Positions 24,201 through 38,700 of a stretch of 64,000 nucleotides of DNA are shown here, in pieces. Position 1 is the stretch's first letter; each line of letters starts with the position of its first letter. A program made the translations under genes and the position numbers. Source of the DNA: Diphasiastrum complanatum (taxonomy: Eukaryota; Streptophyta; Lycopodiopsida; Lycopodiales; Lycopodiaceae); the NCBI GenBank assembly GCA_029204225.1, contig CM055107.1, positions 19,313,815-19,377,814 of the forward strand. The letters run 5' to 3'. The notes beneath the pieces are model-generated. The model was not told the origin of the DNA. It worked only from the letters and a program-made list of their open reading frames with translations, and searched no databases.

Positions 24201-26763
24201 CTTTGATGCTCTCAAAACAGCCTTAGCTACAGCACCAGTTTTAAAAGTCGTCGACCCCAATCAGCCATTTGTGGTCGAAACAAATGCTAGCGACTTTGCA
24301 GTAGGTGCTGTGATAACTCAGGGTGGACGACCTGTTGCGTTCGAGAGTAAAAAACTCGAGCCAGCTCAGACTAGGTACAGTGCCCATGAAAAGGAACTCT
24401 TTTCTATAGTCCATGCCCTTAAGACTTGGAGGCATTATTTGTATGTGCCAACTTTGAGGTCCTGACTGACCATGAGAGTCTCAGATACCTTTGCAACCAA
24501 CCTGAGCTTAGAGGTCGGAAAGCTCGTTGGGCAGAGTTGATGCAAGAGTTTGACATGTCTATTAGATATAGGCGTGGAAAATTCAATACAGTAGCAGATG
24601 CCCTTAGCAGAATGCCTATGATAAACGAGCTGAGTTTTACTCAGATTCGTAATGAGTTACTCGAGTCCTTGAGAGGGAAATGTCAGCATGATGCATTCTT
24701 CTCTATTATCTAGAACTCAGTCCAGAACAGACAGTTACAGACTCCAGAACCAGTTCCCGGGGCTGGTGCCAGTTCATCCAAGAATACGGCAGCTTCCGTT
24801 GAGGATGATGATGAGTCCGAGTATACGTCGTCAAATGACGTTGAGGATTCTGAGCCTGTATTACCCAAGCAAACCCCAGTGGTTGAGGGTCAGTTGACTC
24901 AAGGATTCAAATGGAAGCAGTATTCCATTCAGGATGAGTACTTGCTCTATAGAGATAGAGTATGTGTCCCCAATTCAGAGAATTATAGGCAGCAGGTCCT
25001 ATATGAATGTCATGACAATCCTAGCGCGGGACACCCAGGCATACAGAAGACCTATGAGCTTCTTCGTAGGCAATTTTTCTGGCCCAGTATGAAAAAGGAC
25101 GTCCACCAGTATGTAACCAGTTGCCAAAAATATCAAGTAAATAAAGCAGAGCGTTTAAAGGCAGGAAGGTTGTTGCATCCCTTAAAAATACCAGCTGGTA
25201 AATGGGAGAGTATCTCCATGGATTTTATAGTAGGCCTGCCTAACCCAAAAGGGTAATGATGCTATATGGGTCACAGTTGACCGTCTGACCAAAATGGCTC
25301 ATTTTATTCCTACCAAAACAACCGTTAGAGCTCCAGAGTTAGCGAGGTTGTTTGTAGACGGGCTATTTAAATTGTACGGTCTAGCTTCCGGCATAGTCAG
25401 CGACCGGGACAATAAGTTTACTAGAAATTTTTGGAGGGCAGTATTCCATCATCTCCATACTAAACTTAATATGAGTACCATCGACCATCCACAGACGGAC
25501 GGTCAAACAGAAAGGGTAAATCAAGTGCTGGAGGATATGCTTCGTGCATACGTCAGCAAGAAGCAGACTAATTGGGAGGAGTATCTCTCGATATTAGAGT
25601 TTGCTTATAACAGTACCAAACATTCAGCTACGGGATACAGCCCATTTATGCTGATGTACGATTTTCAGCCACGCTCACCCACAGCTGTAGGGTTTAAACA
25701 AGAAAAAGTTGAAGCAGCCAGAAACTTTTTAGAGGACCTAAACCAGATGATAGAACATGCTAAGCGTAGCATTAGACAGTCCCAGGATCGAGCCAGGCAT
25801 TATGCAGATCCACACAGACGGGATGTGCAGTTCTCCACTGGTGAGAAAGTCTACTTGAGAGTCCCAATTGACTCTAAAACCCTCAAATCAGGAGTGTGTG
25901 CTAAGTTGTCTCCAAGGTATTGTGGTCCCTTTACCATCAGTCGGAGACTAGGCGAGGTCACCTATGAACTAGAACTCCCACACAGCAGTAAGGTTTTTCC
26001 AGTCTTTTTTGTTGGAAGTTTCGTCCGAAGGCGATACATGTTCGGCAATCCGTTGCTTAAGATATACATTTTCTTGCTCAAGCTGCTCCACCCTCTCTTT
26101 GACACTTACGAGATCCATAACCAACTTGCCATTCGCCATTTCAAAAAAGTGTAGTTGTTTCTTAAGGCTGATGATTTCGTTTCGGATGAAACCAATATCA
26201 TAGGCATAAAGACTCTCAATAGGCTTGGAAGGAGTGTAATTGACCGTGGCTTGTTTTGCCGTTTCTGTGACATCAAGTATAGTGTCAGTGAAAATGGAGC
26301 CTTCGAGTGCTTCCTTCATTGCTGTAGGTTGAAATAACATCCCCGGCCATTGTAGAAGGTGGGGGAGGAGAAGAGATGGATAGAAGGGGGGGGGGGGGGG
26401 GGGGGGGGGTTTGTCGGGGTACTCCCCTTTTTCTTAGGTGCCATGTGTGAAGGCAGGATGTAGAAAGGACAGGAAATGTAAAGAGAACACCAAGGACAAC
26501 AGAGCAACACCTGGTCAGAAGGTCAGCGTGTCTGCAGTCAGTACCTCAGGGTAAGGCAGCACCTGGTCAGAGGGGGCCAGTCAGCGCTCCTGCAATCAGG
26601 AGATCAACGGGCTAGTAGACGCTAGCATCTGGTGCAGGGGTCAACCGGGGTCCGGGCAGCATCAGTCAGCGTGCACTTGAGCAGCGCTACCTGCTCAGAC
26701 CATCGCAACTTCTGCGCCCAGCTCAGATCAGAGCCCAGGTCCCGCTCCTAGGTCCCGTTCTGA

Positions 26764-26815
<52 letters not shown>

Positions 26816-28091
26816 TTTGATGCCTTTGAAGAACCAAAAGGTACAGAAGGGAATGGGTTCAAGGAGGCCCAGGGATGTAGTTTGTAGAATAAATGTCGAG
26901 ACATAGCTTGAAGAAGCAGGCCACTATAATAATTTAATTCTCAAGAAAGTAGAAGGGGTTAGGAGGAGCTTTTTCGGTAGGATATTTACTTTGACTTATT
27001 TTGCATTACGGTTATCATTCTCATGGACTAAGCAGGACATATAGCCACCATAATCATCCATATCCTTAAACCATTTGAGTTGAAACCAAGCATTTGGATG
27101 ATCACTTATACACATTCCCATACGAAAATTTTACCCTATCTTGCTAATAAATACATCTATAAAGGGCCAATCCATGCAATCGTGCACATCATACACAATA
27201 AAGTTTGAGGCCACACCATCATATAAGATATCAATCATAATTGTTTCTATTTAGTTAGTCTCCTTGTCTTCTTCCACACATGGTAATATAGCATGCTAAC
27301 ATATCCATGGCGCTTTTGCCGTTGTAACCTATTATTGCCAAACAAAAGGGGAACTATGTGGTATAAGTATCAATTTAAAGCTCAGTCCACAAACACACAA
27401 TGTTAGAGGATAAATACGAAAAAGAAAAGATAAAGTACAAAAGATTTTATTTTTTTTCTTTTAACCCTTCGGCATTAGTTTCCGAGCTTCTGGATAATGA
27501 CGATCTCATTTCTATTTTCTAGTATGAATGAGTTTGCTACATCCTTTTAACCAACTCTACCTTGATATCAACGTTGATTTGACTACAGCAGCCCACCTAT
27601 CAAGTGCACATCTTTATTCATCTATCACTACTTAGATTTCTACACACCTTTTCGGCAAGCCATCGAATTTCTGAGCAACCTTGAGCAACCAAAGCAGCCA
27701 TACAATTATTACCCAAATTCATACCCTCCACAATACCGGCGGCAATTGCAAGAACATTTTTTAGAGCCCCTGCTATCTCAACACCTATAACGTCACTGCA
27801 ATGAGAAATATCCGTCAGAGCCAAGACAAAAAACTTCAATAGAGATACCTACCAAACATGCATCAACTGTACAAGAGTTATTTATGTGAGTGGTTCTTCA
27901 AATATGAATGAGCTTGTATTGTTCCTCATATGAGGATCTTCAAAACAAAGGTCTACTTATAGGTTTTGACATTTTATATAGCACAGTGCAGATTTTTTCA
28001 CTCATCTCAATAGCAACATTATGCTCTCACTTCAAGGACACCATAAAGTTGCTCAAAAACAATGTTGACTCAAGTACCAATTCTTGATGAG

Positions 28092-28162
<71 letters not shown>

Positions 28163-30338
28163 GTCCCATCCACACCACCTTCGGATTGGAGTGTGGAATT
28201 GTGCTCGCATACACTCGTCTTCTACCACAGGGGAGGGGACCTGATTGACTTTATTATTGGCCAAGATGTATTATTCTTTATGGAGACACATGAGAGTCCA
28301 GAGCATTCCCCGGATACAGATCGGACTCAGTATTCCGACATGAGACTAGATCTACCAATGGCCGTGGTTCAGGCGGGGTTGCATGATTATACAAGGAGTC
28401 TCGGACCTATTACTCCATATGATGAGCACTTACTACAGTTTGGGGAGGCACATGAGCTAGCCATATAATGGCTTATCTTGTTGGCCACATTCAGACAGAT
28501 ATACATGCCATCCACACAGTGGCGGACAGAGTGTCGTTCACTATCTGATGGGATCACCATCCTTCATACCCATCGTCTCTGATTTCCAAGTTTCCCCCAC
28601 CACCCTCTCTGATCAATCCTTTCTCTCTTTTGTTATCGGTCACCTTCTGCCCACTCATCCACCCTCACTACCTACACTTATCCGAGCACCCAAATACACA
28701 TTTGAACCCATTTACATGCCAGCATACTAGAAATCCCTAGTTTCGCTTCTACACTCCTTTCCCCATGATAGTCCAGTTGACACCCAAGCAGCTTTTCTCA
28801 CCACCTTTCCCTGGTATCATGTCGAGTGTCATTCTCTTCATCATTTGGTCACCAAATCACGTATTCACACTCCGTATTTGCTTCGATTCTCCCAACGCTC
28901 TTATCACCCCGTGTACTCCGTTGTAAAAAGCGCGTTTATGATAGCTCTGAAAAGAAACATCCTATTGACCTACATTTCAGTTCATCCTCAGGCGCTTTCT
29001 AGCGTGAGTTCATTCCCTGCTCTCCACCAAGATAATATCTCCACGCCCATATGAGTTCTCCTCTGCCATTAAGAAGATGAAGTCCCATAAGGGGCCTGAG
29101 ATATCAAAGACCTCATGCCCATGCATCCGACTTACTCACTCCCACCATAGCCACTCTTCTCCATTCCACAGTTGTCTCAGGCCTCCCTTCATCCTGGTGC
29201 ACCAACATCATCCACCCCCCATCCATAAGAATGGTGACCCCATGATTTCGGGTAACTACCGCACTATCATGATTGGGCATGTTCTAGCAAAGCTATATGG
29301 TACTATACTTCACTCTGTTGTGAGTTTAGAGGCAAAGACTAGGAGAGCACATGCTATGGGTCAGGCAGGTTTTCGAGCCCACTATTCTACTATAGATCAA
29401 TCTTCATGTTACGGGCCTTGATAGAGGAAGCTAAGAACATAAAAGAGAGGGTTTATTGCTGCTTTGTCGACTTCAGGAAAGCCTTTGATTTTATTCCTCG
29501 CTCCTTGCTCATTTAGAGACTCCGAAATCTTGGCTTCTCCACTGACATCATTTTGGCTGTGATGGCTCTTTATGAGCGCATCCTGGGATGTTTCCGGCAT
29601 AGTAATGGTCTCTCTGATCATATTTGGAGCAATATTGGGGTGAAATAGGGCTGCTCTCTTTCACCGGTCCTCTTTGGAATATATTGATGAGCTGGAGAGA
29701 GTCATTTCACAGTGTGGAGGTGATGGTTCCAAGCTCCGTGATATCTTGATTTCTATTCTTCTTTATGCTAATTATGTGGTACTAGTCTCACCGACCAAGG
29801 AGGGCCTACAGCAACAGTTGGATTGCTTACAAGAGTTCCGTACCAGACTAGGGATGAACATTGGGAAGACCAAAGTTATGGTCTTCAGAACTTCTTGAGC
29901 ATTCATGCAGTGACAGGAGCTCAGTTTTGATGGATCTCCATTAAAGAGCTTCCCTCAGGCACTCATCAGTACATCAGACAATTACTTTATCGAGCATATC
30001 TGGAGCGGACTTGGAGTCACCAGTTAGGGGCTAAGCTTGATTTCCACCGGAACCACTTTCTTGAGCTAGACGCAACCAGGATTTCAGTTCTGCCAAGTTA
30101 CTTGGATTCAGGCCCATCAAATTGCTTTAGATTCACATTGGGCCAACTCAGGATTTCTTCACACCAGCTAGCTATTGAGAAAGGGAGGTTCCACAATATT
30201 CCTAGAGAGGAGCGGATTTGCCAGTTATGCTCTTTAGGTGAGGTGGCGTCGGAGGAGTATTTTATCTTTAGATGCCCTATATACTATGAGATCAGAGGGA
30301 CATATCGCTGTTCCTTTTGGCATGGAAAAGACATTAAT

Positions 30339-30415
<77 letters not shown>

Positions 30416-32657
30416 CCCCATCCATAAGAATGGTGACCCCATGATTCCGAGTAACTACCGCACCATAATGATTGGGCATGTCCTGGCGAAACTATATGGT
30501 ACTATATTACAGTCTGTTGTGAGCTCAGAGGCTAACAATAGGAGACTACATGCCATGGGTCAGGCTGGTTTTCGAGCCCATTATTCTACTGCTGATCACA
30601 TCTTCACATTGCGTGCCTTGATTGAGGAGGCTAAGCACAAGAGAGAGAGGGTTTACTGTTGTTTTGTGGACTTCAGGAAAGCCTTTGATTTTGTTCCTCG
30701 CTCATTGCTCATCCAGAGACTTCGAGACCTCGGCTTCTCCACCGACATTGTTCTTGCTGTGATGGCATTTATGAGCGGGTCCTGGGCTGTTTCCGACATA
30801 GCAGTGGCATATCTGATCACATCTGGAGTACTATTGGGGTGAAGCAGGGTTGTTCCCTCTCACCAGTCCTCTTTGGCTTGTATATTGATGAGTTGGAGAG
30901 AGTCATTACACAGGGTGGTGGTCCTGGCTGCAGGCTTGGTGACATCTTGATTGCTATCCTCCTTTATGCCGATGAAATGGTACTGGTCTCACCAGAGAGG
31001 GTCTACAGCGACAGTTGGATTGCTTGCATGAGTTTTGTACCAGATGGGGACTAGGGGTGAACATTGGGAAGACCAAGGTTATGGTTTTCAACACTTCGAG
31101 AGCATTCATAAGCGACAGGAGCTTACTTTGGGTGGGCAGGTTCAAGAGGTGGTCCCTTCCTATACATACCTAGGGGTCCTTTTCTCAGGTCCTATTTTTA
31201 GCATGAGACAGGCCGCTACCACTCGACTGGGGAAGGGACATGCTTCCCTTGTTCAGCTAGAGCGATTTTGCTTCCGGAAGTCCATCCAGGATGCTCGCAG
31301 TAAGTGTCGCCTCTTTAATACCATTGTTAATCCCAGAGACATGGTGTACAGGTCTCCCTTCTGCACACTGGGCCAGTCTCTCACGATTACAGACCACCAT
31401 GCTAGCTCGGTTGATTCGAGCGAAGCCTTCTGTTCCACATGAGATTCTCTTGGCCGAGTTTGCAGTTCCACCTATACAGATCGAGGCAGTTCTTCAGCTC
31501 ATCACCTATATACAGAGGATACAGGCGTTACCAGAGATAGACAAGCGATACATACAGTTTGCACTATCCTCTTCACAGTGTCTTCACGATCAGGACTACA
31601 GGTTATCATGGTTCTCTCAGGACTCTCACCTCCTACTTGCTTCATTTGGCATCTCCATCACAAAGCTCCCCTCAGGCACACATCAGTATATCAGACCTCT
31701 ATCGCACATATCTAGAGCGGACTTGGCGTAACCAGTTAGGGGTTAAGCCAACTTTCTACTGGACTCATTTCTTGGAGCTAGATGCATCGGGGACCCCAGT
31801 CATGCCACGCTACTTGGACTCGGGATTGTCACATTGCCTCAGATTCACATTGGGGCAGCTCAGGGTGTCCTCTCATCAGCTAGCTATTGAGACTGGGAGG
31901 TTCCATGGTATTCCCAGAGAGGAGCGGATTTGCCAGTTATGTTCTCTAGGTGAGGTGGAGTCTGAGGAGCACTTTATCTTTAGGTGCCCTGTATATTATG
32001 AGATCAGAGGGCAGTATTATTGCTTGTTCCGAGGGATGCCTACCAGTCTACGCTCTCTCATAGCTTATGAGGACCCACGGTGTGTCGCTCTGATGGTACG
32101 CGAGATGTCCATACTACGGAGAGATTTATACGAGACACCCCAGCATTTTACCTCACAGCCATTGATTACCTCATTCTTTACTAGGCGGAGATCACGTGAT
32201 TTAGTGCTTGATGATGAGGATTATGATTATGACGACGACACGAGGATGATGGCCGCTCTCATGGTCATAGAGATCAAAGACAGTGTACCTCCCACCATCA
32301 TGTTAATACCAGGATTACCAGACATCCTACACAGAGGCGTACTACTATTACACATGCACGTGCTCATGCTCAAAGACGACACCGGCAGGCTCCAGCGCTT
32401 CCCCATTCTGTGGCTCGCATCACATCTTTTTACAGCATCAGTACAGCAGTAATAGCACAGCCTTGACATCCTACTATAGATACAGATGATTACTATGCGC
32501 ACAATCTCGCATACATGTCTATTTTAGTTTGCACTAGATGTTTTTCTTTATTACAGTTTGGAGACGTTTTTATACGCTCCCAAGGTTATACTTGACATGT
32601 ACTTCATTAGTCTTATATGCCTTTTGGCATGGAAAAGACATTAAAGCTTTCTTTCTT

Positions 32658-32723
<66 letters not shown>

Positions 32724-35700
32724 GCGATGGCGCCTTGCAGCGCGCCTTCTCCTCCCTCCATCTTGCAATGACGCCCTGCAGCACTGGCGCTCACGCGCTT
32801 GCTGCTGCTTGCTGCTACTGCTGCCCATCGCTGCTGCTGCTGCGGCTGCTCGCTGTTATGCTGCTGCTGCTGCGGCTGCTAGCCTGCTGCCTGCTAATCC
32901 TTTGCTAGCCTGCTGTCCCCTCCCCTCCATTCTTTACCCTCCTTTCATGTCCTTCCGTTTGTTGTCCCTTCATCACTGTCCCTGAATCTCTCTTGTCCTT
33001 CCATCACTGCCCCTGCCTCTCTTTTCTGGCCCATCGTTGTACCTTTCTTCCTGCCATTATGGCTGATTGACAATCAGTGAATCAGAAGGGGAAGAAGAAA
33101 ACCCCTCCCCCTTCTCCATTTGTTTTCTCAGCCATCCCTACTACGGCCTCAAATCCCTTTAGCTTGACCAAACCCCCTCCCCCTCCTGCTTCCCCTCATA
33201 AAAACTGGCAGAAGATGAGCAAGTAGAAGAAGGACATTCGGAAGAGGATTCGCTTTCTGCCCTTGTTGAAAAAGTGAAAATCCTTGAAGAAAAGCTTTAA
33301 ATCTCGATAAAGTCATGGGCCGTTCGGTGAAGTAGGGTTGCTCCCTTTCACCGGTCCTTTTGGCCTATATATTGATGAGTTGGAGAGAGTCATTACACAG
33401 TGTGGTGGTACCGGTCGCAGGCTTGCAGATCTCTTGATTGCCATCCTTCTTTATGTTGATAATGTTGTACTAGTCTCACCTACCATAGAGGGCCTACACC
33501 GGTAGTTGAATTGCTTACAAGAGTTCTGTACCAAATGCGGCCTAGGGGTGAACAGTGGAAAGACCAAAGTTATGGTCTTCAACACTTTTCGAGCATTCAT
33601 GCAACGACAGGAGCTCATTTTTGATGGATAGGTTCTAGAGGTGGTCCCCTCTTATACATACCTACGGATCCTTTTCTCCAGTCCTACTTTCAGTATGAGA
33701 CAGGCCGCTACCACTCGATTGGGAAAGGGACATGCCTCCCTGGTTCAGCTAGAGCGGTTTTGTTTTCGGAAGTTCATTTAGGACGCTCGTAGTAAGTGTC
33801 GCCTTTTTGATACCATTGTCACCCCCACTGCTTTATATGCGGCAAAGGCATGGTGTATAGGTCTCCCCTCTTCACATTGGGCCAGTCTTTCATGATTACA
33901 GACCACCATGGTAGCTCAGTTGATTTGAGCAAAGCCTTTTGTTCCACATGAGATTCTTCTAGCTGAGATCCTCTTTGCCTTAAGCCACCTACAATCACAA
34001 AAAAAATTGCAATAGAAACATTCTCACAACCTTAAGGGAGGAAATTTTTCCTCCACCTCCTCATGAACATACAATTGTACCTTATCCTCCCAAGCCTAAG
34101 GATAAGCCTTAGGGGAGTTCTAGGAGTTTCTTAGGGCCATAAGGCCATGAGCTTATGGGAAGTGACTAGAGGTGTTGGTGGGGGTGTGACCCAAGTGACC
34201 CTTGGGCAAGGTGGCATAGGGAAGGTGGTGGCCATGTAATTAGAGGGTAGGTGGTGCCCATAAGGGTTGCCACTTGTCTTAGGGGCATATGCTTGCTAGG
34301 TGGTGAACATAAGGCACATCACCCAGCAAGGCCAAAAGGGAAGGAAAATGGTGTGGGTGGGGGATAAAGGCTCCACTCTCATCATTGAAGAGCTTGTTTT
34401 GGCCTAGCCTCCTTGAGTTGAGCTCTCAAGATTCCTAGCCGATTTGTAGCCAAATTTTACCATTTTTTCCTTCGAAACTACCTTAGTGCGCTATGGTCCC
34501 CATTATGCCCTCAGGTGAAGGATCGTCTTCAACACCCTTCTCCTGAGCTAGATTCCACCCAAATTGTACAGGCTTTAAACTCCCTTCAAAATCAAACCTT
34601 GGAAATACAGTCTAGGCAGGCCGCGACCGAGCAAGAGTGGCATTTTTCGACCCACTCACGGTCCACCATCCTATGTCCCATGTTCAACCCGGAATTCTTT
34701 TCAGGAATCCCGATGTTGTTCTTTTTTGGTTGGTGTTAGAAATTGAGAATAGAGATAGTTGGGATCTTAAATCAAGGTTTACCAACCTAGGAATCCTTGA
34801 TGGTCTTCTACAACTCAAAATAGATCAAAACTAACAACGTGCATTCAACATGCAAGCAAATATAGCAACATGCAAGCAATCTGAAAAATCTAGAGACATG
34901 CATGCGACATGCATGGCCTAATACTTGCACATGCAAAAGTAAATTGCTAGCAAATTGTAGATTTGTTGACATGCAACAAATTGGTCACACTTATGAAGCG
35001 ATTGGATATGCCCAACTATGGTGGACAGTGAAGAAGATGAAGAGGATGTGAGCAGAAAATTGCATAATACTCACGAAAAAAACTTGCTACATAAACTAGA
35101 ATGATAGTGTATGCTATAAGGAGCATTCTAGCATCATTAATCTATGATATTGCTCCTTCAATTAGGCCGAATGTGCTGTCCACAAACTTCCAACATGAAG
35201 AACATTACATTAGCAAGATTACAATGAAAGAAAACAAGATCCAACAAACACCGATCTAGGATAGCATAACACTAACATTAAATGAGCAAGAAATTTTACC
35301 ACACGAGAGCAAAACACAATAGCATATGTGAGAAAGACCTCTCCATCTGAAGTGCGCCTACTAGGAGGAGGAGGGTCTTTTTATAGCTTAGAATAAATCA
35401 TTTTGTGATGTACATGGCTTCCAAGTGTCAATGTAGGTGTCCCACATGCTAAGACTCAAGCATGCACATTCTATGCATGGGTTTTCACTTTCTCTCTTCA
35501 TGCAATGATTTGGCGATAGCCTGGTGGAATGTCTAGTATCTCTAGAGGAGAAAGACACCACAAGTTATGGATTGAGGAACCGTCTCCTCCAAGAGTATCT
35601 AGTGGCTTGGAAGGGGCATCCTTTATCTAATGCTACCTGGGAGACTCGCTAGGCACTACGAAAGTCTTACCCAGAGTTTGTCATCGCGGATCGATGACTT

Positions 35701-38700
35701 GCCAGAAGAGGGAAGGATTGCTAGATGCCAGTCGGGCTCTGACATAATCCTGGCACGACCAGTTACTAGGGGCAGAGGGCCAGAGGATTGTTCAGAGCCA
35801 ATAACTGGGATGGACACCAGGGGACCAGTTGCGTTTGGTGCGTCATAGGCAGTGACCTGGTGTGACCACCTGACAGGATGTCAATAGGCGGAGTTATGAC
35901 CATATGGACCCTAGTCGTCAGCAGCGGAGATGCCTCTGTTTGACGAGTAGCTAACTGGCAGTTACGCTGGGTGACCGCTTGTGTCACTGGTCCATGACGG
36001 GGCACGGGGGTGGTGCCTCAAAGTCACACACTCATTGTGGGTACAGGATTTCATGGAACCATGGGGACCCCTTGCATGGCAGCCATGTGTCCTCGGCCTA
36101 GAATTGCAATCAAATAGACTCAAGAGGTGGGCAGCTATGGATGGGTGGATGATTCCTCACACCGGCCATCAGACTTTGAGAGCTCTTGGGAGATTGGAGT
36201 GCAACAGATGCCTGCCACATAGGCAGCAGTGTTGCCTGCTTAACCTATTGTGGCAGCGCTGCCCGTTGTGGAACGCACTCATCTGCTCCATCGAACAATC
36301 TTTCCACTGCTCCTCCCCGCTCTGATGGACTTTTTCTTGTTCCTATATCCTCCACCTCAGCTATCAGCTCCTCTTCGTTTCAAGAAACATCACCAACTGC
36401 ACCTATCCCTTACACCCCTTCTAAATCAACCGAACTTTTCTCCTCTTGGCAAGATGAGCAATACAAAGCAAAATTCCAGACCATGAAACTAGAAATATCA
36501 TACCTTAAAGAAATAGTATCAACTCTGATCAAGGAAAATAATGTGTCGTAATTCAAGATTTTATCTCTAAAGCAAACGATCGGCAACAAGTAGGTTGCAG
36601 TTTCAGAATCCACTACCACAATGATAAAGGAGCTGGAACATAAGATCGAGAAACTGAAAGAAGAGGCCCTAGGGTCAGAGGGATCCTAGATACACATGAT
36701 GCAATTGTTGAAGCCAAGAGATTCCTTGACAGCACATTAGGTTATAGGACAAATGGTTTGGATGCCGCATGGAGGACTACCAGAGATGCAGCCACACTTA
36801 TTATCTATTTCAATTCATTGAAGAGTCGTACAGATGCTTTGTGTTGCAGAGCCAAGCTCCGCGGTACAACTATCTATATGGATGATGACCTCACATACAG
36901 GTTGAGGAAAGGCATAAAGCCTTTCGGGAGGCCCGAGAGTTTGGCAGACGGGCTATATATCGAGATGGCAGGGTGCGCTTTGTTGATTTATAATGGCATG
37001 ACTTGTTGGCCGGATTTTGGGAGATACACGTGTCATCCTCACAGTGGCAGTCATAGTGTCGTTGATTTTCTCATGGGATCATCATCCTTCATATTTCTCA
37101 CACCACCCTCTCTAATCACTCTTTTCTCTCACACCACCCTCTCTAATCACTCTTTCCTCTCTTACGCTATTGGTCGCCTTCCACCCTGTTATGTACCATA
37201 ACGGTACGCCCTTCAGTGACGGCCTCACAAGGGGCATGATGCAGGTCTGGCATCATCGACATGTTTTGGTGCCACGCGTCACCATCCTAGGTGGTCACGT
37301 GTCGTCGGCAGGACCGTGCTTGATGGGACCCACTATGCTATGCCTATATAGTGGTGGGGCTTCCCTTTTGCCATTCACTCAGTCTACCCGGGAGTTGGTG
37401 GATGGAGAGCGCGTGCATGAGCCAAGATGTATCTCCAGGCCAGGAGATGTGTGCTAGGGAGAGCCAAGGGAGATGGCTGGTGGTATGGGACGCCAGTTAT
37501 CGCCAGAGGCTTGACTAGGCATGACTATGTCGATGGCTCCAATGCATGGGGGTGGGTCGGTTGTGACCCTATGTATAAAGTCCTCATTCCAAGGATTCTA
37601 TTCTAAGCATGCCAGTCACAGCAACACAAGGGAACCTGATGGTGGACAAACCAACCCAACCAAACCTAGATCGAACGGATCTAGCCCCCAAGCTATAGAT
37701 CAATCACAGAGAGGAGAATGGCATCACACCAGCAGCATCCTGCCACCGGTCATGCTATCAAGCATACACTAGTGAGAGCCCAATAGGTATACTTATACCC
37801 TCCCAGGCCCATGCACCACTAGTAGTGCACTGTGACACCTCACTGGACCTGTGGATGGCCCGCAGCAGCAGCTGCGCGGCCATCCCTTTTTATTTTTTTA
37901 AAGGGGAGGGGAGAATCGTACCTTCCCCTCCCTCTTCTTGATCACCTTGATATGTGAGTGATGTGACCTTTTGGGAAGTGGTACGTTTCCCTCTTGCAGC
38001 ATAATAAAACTTTGAAGCTAAAGTTGAATAAGTGTTTAAAAAACTTAAGTTATAAGCTTAAAACTTTGCTTCTAAGTTGAATTCCCAAAAGAGACTTTCA
38101 ATCTTGGTTTAAAAGATTGAAACAAAACTTTCTTGGTGGCTGTCCTTTGTTGAGCGTACTTCCTCCTCCTCCCTCTCTGTACCTGCATATCTCCAAGGCT
38201 TGGAGAGGAGCTGAGGTACGTAGAAGAAGAGAGGAGGGAGAGTAACCTTAACTAAGGTTTATGTCCTAATGGGGTTCATGGGCCATGTGGCACCCTTTGG
38301 TGGCCCCACATGGTAAGAAAGAGCTAGAAGGGACAAATGGGGCCTTGTTTGGGCCCCACCTGCCCTTTTTGCATGGAGGAAGGGGAGAGGCTTTGGAGAG
38401 GGGGTAAAGGAGTGTACGTTCACACTCCTTCACCCCATTTTCACAAGTTGTTTTTGAGTGCTCCCCAGGCTCAAGTTTGTTTATTTTCTTGGGCTTTTGT
38501 ACTATAGTTGTCAGATTTTAACGGTTTGGACACCGTTGTTCCTCGTTTTTCCTCCAGTTTTTTCCCCCTTTTGCTTTTGCCATGGACACCCCTATGGATG
38601 TTACCCAAGCTCGAAGTCCCGCGAGGACTGATATGGAAGAAATAGCACGCGCAATCAATCTGTTGCAACAACACATTGATGGCATGCGCTCCAAGCATGA

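Larger units (their letters stand above)
12648..27647 (-). other. 15,000-bp intron of the GLY1-like gene
   Basis: Donor AAG|GTGTGT at 27647, acceptor TTTCAG at 12648. On the minus strand it holds a truncated LINE ORF1. On the plus strand, antisense to the gene, it holds two Gypsy copies and LINE pieces. It also holds palindromes and a minisatellite near the acceptor. The flanking exons join in frame into an unbroken conserved protein, so the intron is spliced or the gene is dead; the exons show no decay. Confidence 0.88.
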
